From NCBI GenBank assembly GCA_028565635.1, contig JAOXYB010027524.1, positions 1 through 15,495 on the forward strand: a DNA stretch of 15,495 nucleotides, read 5' to 3'. The DNA is from Phoronis ovalis. Lineage: Eukaryota > Phoronida > Phoronidae. Positions 6,689 to 15,495 of this stretch are shown one piece after another. Under the pieces are notes generated by a model. It ran no database searches. It had not been told where the DNA came from and worked only from the letters and a program-made list of their open reading frames with translations. Positions within the stretch are counted from its first letter, which is position 1. Each line of letters opens with the position of its first letter. The position numbers and the translations under genes were made by a program.

Positions 6689-9600
6689 ATGGACAACGAC
6701 TTACCAACGGTACCTGCTACAGCAGACGTTGTCATGGAAGGTGAAACTGTTAAACCAGTAATCACAGTTAATTCGGAAGAGGTAACTGAACCATCGAAGT
6801 CATCTGAAAATTCGCACGAATTTCTTGCTCCAGACGGCGCTGGTGATACTCCTATCGTAAAGGACGGTAATTCATCAATCCCTTTGGAAAGAAATGATGT
6901 TCAGAAACCGAATGATGCATGCCATAATAACGAAGAAACAGAGGAAGACAGAAATGAGGTAACGTCGGTTTCTAGTGAACCAAAAAAATTGCATAACTTC
7001 ATTAGACATATTGTGCGAAACCAGAACATCGCTTTCTTGAATGGTTTACAATTACAAAAGTTACAGCAACATAATTGTTGTGACATAGAATTATAAACAT
7101 TTATTTGCTACCAATTTTCGTCAATGAAATATTTATTTTGGTCAAAAAACGCTCATCAATTCTTATTTTAATATCAGATGTGTATAACTATGTTTGATGA
7201 TGCCTACATGTATGTCGATCTAGACCTAGGGATAACAGTAGCTAATTTAAAACTGCACCAAGCATATATTAAACCCATATTAATTCCAAGAGTAAAGTTC
7301 ACTTACAAGCTGTTGATAAAGTGATGGATGGTGAGCTTAGTAACTTCCTCTCCCTTAAATCAGATCGAACTACTACCATACAAAGTTGCATTGGCTCACA
7401 TTTTAAAGTACGACGCTGAGATACGATACAAAATCATTTTGATATTATATTCGATGTGTAAATTATTTAAATGAATTAATAAAACGAATTAATCAATCAA
7501 TCTATCGATTACAAGCAATTAATCAGGTAGTCAATCAATTGACCGATCCATCGATAAACTAATCAATTAAACATAATTCAATCAATGAACACTATACATG
7601 GACTTACGAATATCTCTCATTATAATATGTCCTATATTCTTTACTTTTTGTTTTTTGCAGAGAAGTGCAACACCGAGTAGCGAAGATGAAGTGGAAACAG
7701 ATGATGCATCTGTTGATGTGCAGGCAGACACCGAGGAGGAAGACGCCATTATCAGTCAAAGAATATTATTAGAATTATTTGAGAAAACTAACGCCAATTC
7801 TATGGAAGGTATGTATCAGGGACTAAAAGACGGGACACTATTTCTTTCAGATAATTTTTTGTTCAGCCATTTGCTGAAAATTAAATATTCATGTGTTTCG
7901 CTTCTATTGTGTCTATTATGCATGCTTTCACCCATCAGTACTAGTATATATCGTCAATATGTCTTAACCCCGGTTCTTAACCCTAGTACAAAGTTACTTA
8001 CAGTAGGACATGTTCTGACCTGCCTTCGCAATAGACTATTTGCATGAACTTTGTAGCACCACCGGTAATGAATCCAAACTTTACCACAAACAAAGAACAA
8101 CTTGAGTTTTAAGAATTGAGCGATAGCACACACCGTTTTAAAGCACCATATGCAGAATTGTGGGAAGGTTCATGTAAATTGTTAATTATCACGTCAGGAT
8201 CATGTCAGATACCATGAAAATGTAATTAAATCACTACCATGTACTAATCGCTTTCGTGTACTTTTATTTGCAGGTCTTTTTGAATCCTTGGTTTTCAGTC
8301 ATCAAAAGCTTAGCTATCTTGATAATAAGAACGATACCTGTCATCGGTTTATGAACAAGGTTCTCGGTGATATGAAAGCTTTTGAGGGTTACATTCGTAA
8401 TCCTAGTCCTGGACAAGAGAAAAACAAATATTTGCCATTGTTTTATATGTACATGTATGCGAGAGTTATCGCATTTGGCTTAGCAGAAAGGTGATTATGC
8501 TGTTAATAAACACAAACTCAAATCTGCAATTTCTGCTTTTTATGCGCCGATTACATTCAATTCGGCACTCCATGCAAATGGAGTACATGTATTTGACAAT
8601 GCAGTCTCTTTTACACATATAACTGAACATAAAATGCTTTATTTTACCGTTTTCGCCGGATCTTTGTGAATCAAGTAGACTCTTACTGTAGTCTTAATGT
8701 TGCAGACATAGCGAAAGATACATCTGCTTTGAGCAAATTGGACGTAACCCATCTTGGTTGGTACGCGACCTTCTTACCGCGTGCGCTACCACTTTGTGGC
8801 AAGTTATTCCACCTCCTCAGCGGGGAAACCTCAACGATACTTCTAACAAAAAGGAAAAGACCGTAACTGGGGAAAAGCAAGATGTTGTTGAACATACGGA
8901 AAACATAAACACAGTAAAAGCGACAGAAGAGTCTGTGCAAGGTGACAAAGATGCGTACAAGGATGCAGGTAAGTACTAAAGTTAAGCTTGAATACTTTTG
9001 AATAAACGATATAGCAGCAGTTTTATTAGAATTGCGTTAATATAATTTTTATATATGAATAATCTTTATATTTATAATATTACGAGTTTGTATATATAAC
9101 TTCTTTTTTATATCAAGTTTTGCGTTGTGTTTTTTTTTGAAATTGATCCAGTGAAATCAGAAAACCCAAGTTCTAATAAGACATCGAAAGTGGAAGAAGA
9201 TCAAGACGACATGCTACCGGAACATCTTATTGCATGTTGCAGGTAATATATTATAATAATAGAAAGCTTTTAAAAGATTCAAAAATTTAATAAGGTATAA
9301 AGTGTGAATAAAGGTATAAAGTGTTGAACAATATTGGGTACCTTAATGCTAAGCTAGACCCTCGTTAGTGTTCAAAAAAAAATTCACACAAAAGATATTT
9401 TTGAAATCTTAAGATTCAGGCTGTGTCACATTTGTATTTTCAAACTATGAAGTTAGTCACAATGGATATAAACTGTGTTTTTTGCTACTAAAACTAATTT
9501 TTTTGTGAAAAAAAAAATCAGAGAAGTTAAAACGGACCCTTAAGGTATTTAAATATGTACATATTTGAATGTAGTAATTTTGAGTAAAAACATGTTTTTC

Positions 9601-12597
9601 GACCTGGGCCTAAGTTGTACATGTTAAAAATGTTCTAGCGACTTGTCGTACTGATGCTACAGGTATACAAGGAAGCAAATTATCTTTTGACGATTTTCAT
9701 TATATAGTACCATTTGCTGTCGCAAGATCTTGCTTCAGTCAATATTGCATTTTATCTCCAGTCGACTTTCTTATATAGGAAATAATTGAAACTTATTGGG
9801 TTGTATTAACATAATGAATTGTTACATTAACTATAAAGAATGAGAAAAACAAATAATATTCAATAAAATAAATTTTGTTGCACATTTGCCTCTTGAAATC
9901 TTCAAACGTTACTCTAATTTTCGGAATCACTTTGTGCAGCACATGTAGGACCAAATTTAACCTCAGATTCAAAAAGTGTAAGTAAATTGCAAAACCACTT
10001 CTCTACATTTCAGATGTAAAATTCTCGTTTCCTTTCTTTCTCGGCATGATTAAGTTGTCCCTACGTGTACTTGATATTGCAGTACAGTCTCTAAGACAAT
10101 CCCCCAGTCTGCACATGATCATATACTTGCATTTATAAAAGACAAACAGATTACTGAAGTGCGCCTTTGGATATACCTTGGGAGTACTAGTCATCTATTC
10201 ATATGTATTTAGGTTGGCTGTTGAGACCAAGGTGATTTAACATCAAAGGTAATTTATCTAGGAAACACCCAAATACACCTGTCGCCAGCCAAATTTTAAC
10301 TCGTAAATATCCAGTCGAGAAACATTTTCTGATCCAAAATTGCTATATTAAAAAATTCAAGTATGTACATCTTCAAATATCTCAAGGTTCCGTTTTGACT
10401 TTTTTGATATCTTTTTTAAACCAAAAAATATGAAAAATAGTTTTAGAAGCAAAAAACACGTTCCTATCCATTGTAAATAAATAGTGTGTGAAATTTAATT
10501 GGAGCTTAAAGTCACCCTATAAAAATCATTAGGTAAATCCTACGGAGAAACCTACTAGATCGAAATTCGTGCTAAATATGTTTTTAGCAAACAAACGACA
10601 CTCCCAACATTTGTTATGGACCATTTATAAATTGCATCAGGAATTTTGATTATATAGTCTATTTAGATTTTTTAGCATATCAAAAAATTACCTTTTTTAA
10701 ACATTATTTAACTCAAATATTATTCGCGGTATTTACAATGTGGTGATAAATACAGCATCGATGAATTTTTTTTTTAAAAACTAGCAGGAATTTAGATCAG
10801 CCGGATTTTCTGGTAGGATGTACCTTATGATTTTTATGAGGTGTCATAAAACGTTAATAGAATTTCTAGTCTAAAAATACCAACGTGACATTAGTCTGAA
10901 TATTAAAGTTTCAGAAAACATTTAGTTTGTATGACAGAAATGTAATGTGGGTTGTTCACGACTTTATTTAAACAGCAACGAGGGTGTAGCTTATATGGCC
11001 TTAACCTCAATTATTATTGTCAATCACATGACCCCAGTTCCTAGAAAGGGGTACTAGCGTTAGAATATTACAAAAAAATGATGACTGTTTGTTTTATAAG
11101 AATATATAAGAAATATTAATAATTAGAACTTGTGCTTTATAAGAATAGATAAGATTTTCATTAATAATTATAAATTATGTTTTATTATAATTGATCACAA
11201 AATATTAATAATTGCAATTTTGTAATGTTTTTATAGTTTGACAACACACAATTTTTTAAGCATATTGTTCGAACTCGACCAACTATCTTTTATTCTTTAA
11301 CGTTTCGTTATATAGCACTGCTTGCTTGATTTATAATTTCACAAAACGCTTGCTTAATTAACTCACCTAAGGTAAGATTTGATATTTAATCGTTTGAATC
11401 TGTTTATTACAGCTAGTATCAATTACGTGTATTTCTATAATTATCCAATGTTGCAGGTTATTAGCCCAGTTTAATAATTTAGATCATCCTGATTTACACA
11501 TTGACCTGAAAGAATTCATTGATCGTGTAAATGCTGTCTTCCACAACGTGAACATATCCTGCACTGATTCTTTAAATTGTGCAAGATGTGAAGATTATTC
11601 GACACCAACTATTGACCAACTTGGCCTATTTTGTGCCGCTATCTCTGATGAGATCGATATGTTGAAAGTACGTGATAATATTCGGCGTCCATGCAGTCCG
11701 ACACGACTATCAACTAACAACACGGCTGACTCCGATCCTCGTACTGACGACCTGACATCTGATGAGCGCGGCGAACCAAATTTAACTGGTGCTTACCAAA
11801 ATGAAGACATCAGAGATGTTCCTCAAGAAAACGAAGATAACGAAGGTTCAAAACACTTTGTAAAGAAGTGTCATCTCGAGGGAGAGTCAATGCCAGATTC
11901 AGGCATTAAGGATTCCCATGAACATGCCAATGAAAAACAAGTCACCAAAACTAAAAATACTGAAATAAATATCAAAGTCGACAATAATCCATCTGGCAGT
12001 GTTATCTTGAAGGACAGAAACGCCACGGAAAAGAAAAAGACGGAGCACGCAGATACTGCCACTTCTACTGAAGACATCTTACTCGAAACCACCATAATGG
12101 AGCAGTTTGCACCAACCCACCTAGATGAATTATGGTCTATTTTTCTTGATTTTGTAAACGCCAATCCAGATTACTTTGATGAACGTCTAATTGTCACAGG
12201 TTTGCACTCCGTTCTAGGTGTACATATACATTTGTACGTTCCCTGGAAGCTTTTAATTGAGCGAGAAGAGGTGACGTATCGGACCATAGCAACAAATATT
12301 GAATATGAGAAAACTCGTCTGCAGCGCTGCATTGATTACATGGCTGCTTTGTGCGAAGGATTGTCCTTCCCTCCTGAAACTATCAGGCGTCTGTTTGAGC
12401 ACGTTGCTTACTATACTGATGACGAGACATTTTTGGAACGATTTGTTGAAAGAGTCAGACGCCACGTTGACAATGAAATGTATAGTTTAGACTTTGCTCA
12501 TGAGTACGAGGGGACTGGGGAATGGACCCTAGGAGCATGTGTTTGTGGCGGTACTAGAGACCCGGCAGAAGATACTGGAGACGATGACTCCTCTTGA
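6689..12597 (+). CDS. Unknown-family protein, tandem paralog 2 (709 aa)
   Basis: I model six exons: 6689-6958, 7661-7808, 8274-8490, 8706-8968, 9152-9242 and 11457-12597. Intron phases are 0, 1, 2, 1, 2, all with GT-AG ends, and the sum, 2130 bases, is exactly 710 codons including TGA. The ATG context AAAATGG is strong. The N-terminus (1-139) is acidic and disordered. A helical block (140-246) contains YLPLFYMYMYARVIAFG (192-208) and GRNPSWLVRDLLTACATTLW (224-243). A charged linker follows, then LLAQFNNLDHPDLHIDLKEF (331-350), a cysteine-bearing stretch (SCTDSLNCARCED, 364-376), a long polar linker (401-548), and a C-terminal domain (549-693) with HLYVPWKLLIERE (588-600) and GTGEWTLGACVC (682-693). 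An acidic tail ends the protein. Each block aligns in order with the upstream paralog. No membrane segment is visible. The family is not recognised. The first exon junction is the least certain, since other GT sites exist at 6741 and 6867. Confidence 0.82.
7484..7590. repeat. Degenerate AATCAAT tandem repeat in intron 1
   Basis: Repeated AATCAATC/TCGATNNA words (AATCAATCAATCTATCGATT, later CAATCAATTGACCGATC and AATCAATTAAAC) fill this part of intron 1 of the second paralog. The repeat is imperfect, so it is an old microsatellite. No function is apparent. Confidence 0.6.
9440..9720 (-). repeat. Inverted repeat arm 1 in intron 5
   Basis: The reverse complement of this segment aligns with 10225-10495. 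Shared words in reverse-complement reading are CAAATATGTACAT against CAAGTATGTACAT, GGTCCGTTTTAACTT against GGTTCCGTTTTGACTT, TAGTTTTAGTAGCAAAAAAC against TAGTTTTAGAAGCAAAAAAC, and TATCCATTGT in both. The arms are diverged, with small indels, and the outer limits are approximate. Confidence 0.65.
10225..10495 (+). repeat. Inverted repeat arm 2 in intron 5
   Basis: This is the partner of 9440-9720, separated by about 500 bases. The arms could fold into a long imperfect hairpin in the unspliced transcript. It is more likely a pair of oppositely inserted copies of one interspersed element; no transposase or clear terminal repeat is seen. Confidence 0.65.
10508..10588 (+). repeat. Second inverted repeat, left arm
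   Basis: This stretch follows directly on arm 2. Its reverse complement (GTAGGATTTACCTAATGATT, then TTTATAGGGTG) matches GTAGGATGTACCTTATGATT, then TTTATGAGGTG at 10813-10843. Similarity continues through TAAAAAC, GCA/CGAATTT and GATC. Confidence 0.6.
10773..10849 (-). repeat. Second inverted repeat, right arm
   Basis: Partner of 10508-10588, with about 185 bases between. Together with the larger pair, three related segments in alternating orientation occupy 9440-10849 of this intron, which suggests repeated insertion of one repeat family. Confidence 0.6.
11093..11225. repeat. Three degenerate 43-45 bp tandem units
   Basis: Units start at 11093, 11136 and 11181. Each begins TTTAT(A/T)A and contains ATTAATAATT about two thirds of the way along (AAATATTAATAATT, TTTTCATTAATAATT, AAAATATTAATAATT). 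It lies in intron 5 of the second paralog, 230 bases before the last exon. Confidence 0.6.
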
Positions 12598-13272
12598 GCA
12601 CTTTGAAATGTAGATAATACAAAAAGTCTGCTGAACGCCCTCACACAGCCGACTCAAACATACAAACCCAACTTGCAACAACAATGACATTATATATGTC
12701 CGCGTGAATTCGCAATTTTATGTAGTCTGTTTCTGTGCTCAGAGAAGTGCTATTATTCAGAACAGTAAGACTATTTCAAAAATGAACACGTTCTAGTTTG
12801 TTTGTTTTTTTGCTTTAGGTTGAGTTTATCAGAGAATAATATGCAAAAGTTGTTACATGAATTAAGTACATGCAGCTGAAATTATAATTGTACTGAATGT
12901 TTCAGTGTTATTTATTGATAATTATTTACAAAAATACATCTTTGTTAACGATTCTTACTGTGTATACATGTTTATTTCGTAAGTTGATAAATAAATTTGG
13001 AACAGTGTCCAGCAACTTGAACTTTGAATCCGTTCACACATCTCACGAACATCATCACTAGTTGCACGCATGCTTGTATAATTGTCTATAGGTACACCAG
13101 TCTTTCTTTAAATTATTCCAAGACAATTATATTGAGAATGGTCTTGCTTATAATTGCTAAAAAAAAGAATGCATCATAAAATGTTTCAGAAAATCAGCAA
13201 AAAGTATATTCTCCCTAAATTGAAGTTATTGCTCGTCGAACATCCAATATATTCGTATAGAGAAATTCTCAC
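12598..13272 (+). other. 3' UTR of paralog 2 and convergent spacer
   Basis: After the TGA at 12595-12597 there is about 400 bases of non-coding, AT-rich sequence up to the AATAAA at 12990. Beyond that, the spacer to the minus-strand cadherin-like locus shows no convincing coding sequence. A minus-strand TTTTTTTTAG near 13165 could be an acceptor for a terminal cadherin-tail exon, but the reading after it stops within about 14 codons. Confidence 0.45.
12990..12995 (+). terminator. Polyadenylation signal of paralog 2
   Basis: AATAAA lies about 390 bases past the stop codon, with a GT-containing stretch (TTTGGAACAGTGTCC) downstream. It is the first canonical hexamer I find after the stop. Confidence 0.5.
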
Positions 13273-14941
13273 CTGTGGTAACAATCTTCCGGGCTCTTAG
13301 AGTTTTATATATCCTAGCTCCGGGCAAAGACATCCTTCTCTGTGATGTTACATTCTGAGCATTATTTCTCATTCCATGTTGCTGCATCGCCTGTACTGCT
13401 ACGGCTCCTATTGACTGGTGCCTGCCTCCTAGCATTTGGTTAATACGACCACTTGCATTGCTGACATCTGGTTACTTAACTTTTGCCAGTGTTCAAATGA
13501 CATTCTTGGTAAATGAGATACATTTCCTTCATCACCTTCTGCAATATCTGGCATACCGGTATCTGGAGCTTGGGTAACTAGTGCGGTGTTTCTGGTATTT
13601 TTATCATTTATGTTATACTTTCTCGAAATATTAGTATCAACTTGGCAATTTTCATCTCCATGCCATGGCAAACCAAGCTGTTGTTCAGTTGAAGGTAAAG
13701 CGGCTGGAACCTCCGCTTTGTCATCATCTTCGACTTCAGTTATACCGTTTATACCAATACTAATAATACTTTGTCGTCGGCTTACAACTCTTTCTTGTCC
13801 AGTGAGTATTGGGGGAGGATGCTCAGCTTGAAAGTCTTAAAAAGAATCAAAATGTCATTAAAATAGCCCTTATGTAATAGACTGATTGTTGGATCCGTGT
13901 TTGTTATTACGGTACTACTACATAAACGGCGTAAAAATATGCAAAAATAAGGTACTAGTGTACGTGTTGCAAGGTTAAATTCATAGGAGTAATGTTAAGA
14001 GGTAGTTACACAAACTTGGACACATCTCGAGTCATGTTTATTGTACAATACTTTTTTTAGTCAGCATTTTCGCAAAATGTCATACCCACCTTTATTACAC
14101 GTTATTATAGGCACTATGTGTATAACAAACAATACTGTAACTGTGGTATACCTTCATTCCAGGCTGTTTTAGAGTCTCTTCTCTTAAATTTACTGTATGT
14201 AATCTGTCCATTTCCTAATACGTCTGCATATTAAGTTGTGACTGTTAAAATATTAGTCTCAGGAATAGAATTTTCCGGAACGCTTCCAGAGTAAGAAACT
14301 TGATCAAAAACTGGTGTGTTGTCATTCCAATCTTGTATACTTATCGTGACATTCACAAAACTTGATTGCCGAGGGGAATCCATGTCGTTTGCCTTCACTA
14401 TGTACTCATACACCGGATTAATCTCTCTATCTGGTGAAAGCGCTATTGTTATATCCCCTAGTTGTAGTAGTAGTGTTTACCTTAAAATGATTATCCCCTT
14501 CCACTACTGCGAAAATACTGTATGATACTTCACCATTTTGATCAGCATCCATGTCAATTGCTGATACGTATCCAAGAGTCGTATCTACATTGAAATTTTC
14601 AAAAACAGTGAAAGGGTATGATATCTCTTCAAATTCTGGCGCATTATCGTTAAGATCTGTAACTGTGATTCCAATCGACGTGGTGTCATGACGTGAAGTC
14701 ACCCCTTTATCAGAAACTTTAATAATCAGCGTATAAGAGTCCCGTAACTCACGATCAATATCTGCATCAATTGTGAGTCGGCCGGTTAGTTGATTAATAG
14801 CAAAATGTGATAGGTCATTCCCTGACGCGATTTCAAACATGAGTAAAGAATTATTTCCAAAATTTGAATCAGTGGCTTGAAATGTTAATACAGTTGAGCC
14901 GAAATTGGAACCTTCTGTAACTGTTGCCGAATATGGTTCAC
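13273..14941 (-). pseudogene. Cadherin/protocadherin-like gene remnant
   Basis: Two minus-strand exon-like segments are seen. The first, 14941-14152 (acceptor TTTTCACAG, donor GTATAC), encodes cadherin EC repeats: one nearly whole repeat with DRELRDSY and DLNDNAPEF, a second with SAIDMDADQNGE, SPDREINP and DWNDNTPVF, and the start of a third (VPENSIPETN). The second, 13835-13273, matches it in phase 1 and encodes a polar tail (LTGQERVVSRRQSI, then MSFEHWQKLSNQMSAMQ and GGRHQSIGAVAVQAMQQHG), typical of a cytoplasmic region. The reading is broken by a frameshift near 14460, an in-frame TAA at 14233-14231 and a second frameshift near 13450. No transmembrane helix lies between the third EC repeat and the tail. 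Functional relatives are calcium-dependent adhesion proteins. Sequencing errors could explain one break, but hardly all of these, since both neighbouring paralogs are intact. Upstream exons are not seen in the window. Confidence 0.75.
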
Positions 14942-15495
14942 CTGTGAAAATACGAAAATGTTGCAGGGGAGCGATTGCTATTCTGTTTTCATTACAATAT
15001 AAACTATCTAAAATGTTTTCCATTTGATTGTTCTATTTATAAATCTGTTGTAGTATTTCTCATTGCTCAGTGATCGATATTTTTGCACTATTCCTACATT
15101 TTATCATTTGAAAATAAGTCATATGAAAAATTGGATCCTTCGTGATCATCTTGGATTTGGCGACAATTTGGCTGAAGTTTGGAAGGGCTCCTAACCCAAA
15201 TTTGGTGCTTGTGAACCAAGTGAAAAAAAATGTCAACAAGAATTCTATATTTTTATTCAACAAAAAACGAATCTTTAAAAATATAACTTTCGCCAGTTAA
15301 CAATGGTTATTTAGTTGTTTTCACTTTAGTACTAGAAAAGTAAACTAGAGATGTTTTTTTTCTGTGATATGGGATCAAACACCTGTGACATATAATAGTG
15401 AAACAGACTTTTTTTTAAAGTAAAATATAGTCAACCAGACACGGACAAAAGCTTATATCGCTCTTGTTAAATTGAAGGAATATAACGACAATTGA
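14942..15495. other. No recognisable feature
   Basis: This is AT-rich sequence upstream of the cadherin-like segment on its strand. Minus-strand frames are open for up to 67 residues (15263-15060), but without splice context or familiar motifs. It could be an intron or flank of the cadherin locus. I cannot support any feature. Confidence 0.4.

Noticed and set aside
7809-8047. Continuation of the second exon of paralog 2 for another 80 residues
   Set aside because: The GTATGT donor at 7809 in phase 1 joins exactly to the exon at 8274, which carries the sequence conserved with the upstream paralog; the read-through part has no counterpart.
8666-8866. Alternative plus-strand frame over the fourth exon of paralog 2
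   Set aside because: Only the frame entered through the phase-2 junction at 8706 aligns with the GR-x-P...DLL helix of paralog 1 and stays open to the donor at 8969.
10003-10194. Minus-strand open frame inside the long intron
   Set aside because: Short, without splice context or motifs, and close to the repeat arms. Nothing supports coding.
13586-13831. Plus-strand open frame opposite the cadherin tail
   Set aside because: It is antisense to the tail exon, whose reading has clear composition and phase agreement with the EC segment.

Overview
This window is eukaryotic nuclear DNA from an animal. It is visibly AT-rich. Its genes are split by GT-AG introns whose phases match exactly across junctions, AATAAA signals follow coding ends, and cadherin repeats are present. 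A MOLO1/TPM-like secreted protein and TGACCT/AGGTCA-rich interspersed repeats suggest a lophotrochozoan, most likely a bivalve mollusc; that placement is inference.

Layout, left to right. (1) 1-1480, minus strand: the first three exons of a gene for a secreted MOLO1-like (TPM-fold) protein, running off the left edge. (2) 1474-3445: a repeat-rich spacer. The 5' flank of the MOLO1-like gene, start codon included, occurs again in diverged form at 2781-3122. A 232-bp element occurs twice in direct orientation with no length difference (2178-2409 and 3214-3445), and smaller AACAACAT- and GACCT-containing modules recur between. (3) 3967-6174 and 6689-12597, plus strand: two tandem paralogous genes of a family I do not recognise. 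My splice models give intact products of 531 and 709 residues. Both have an acidic disordered N-terminus, a conserved helical block, a short second block, a variable charged linker and a conserved C-terminal domain ending in a G-x-WTLG-x-C-x-C motif. The paralogs differ in intron positions, and the last intron of the second gene (9243-11456) is 2.2 kb with nested diverged inverted repeats and a short tandem repeat. (4) 13273-14941, minus strand: a cadherin-like locus with EC repeats and a cytoplasmic-tail-like exon, but with two frameshifts, an in-frame stop and no visible membrane segment; it reads as a pseudogene. The right end, 14942-15495, shows nothing I can name.

The most interesting content is the tandem pair in the centre: complete genes without a recognisable family, conserved in blocks but strongly diverged between, with a canonical E2F-like element upstream of the second copy. 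No functional link to the flanking MOLO1-like and cadherin loci is evident.
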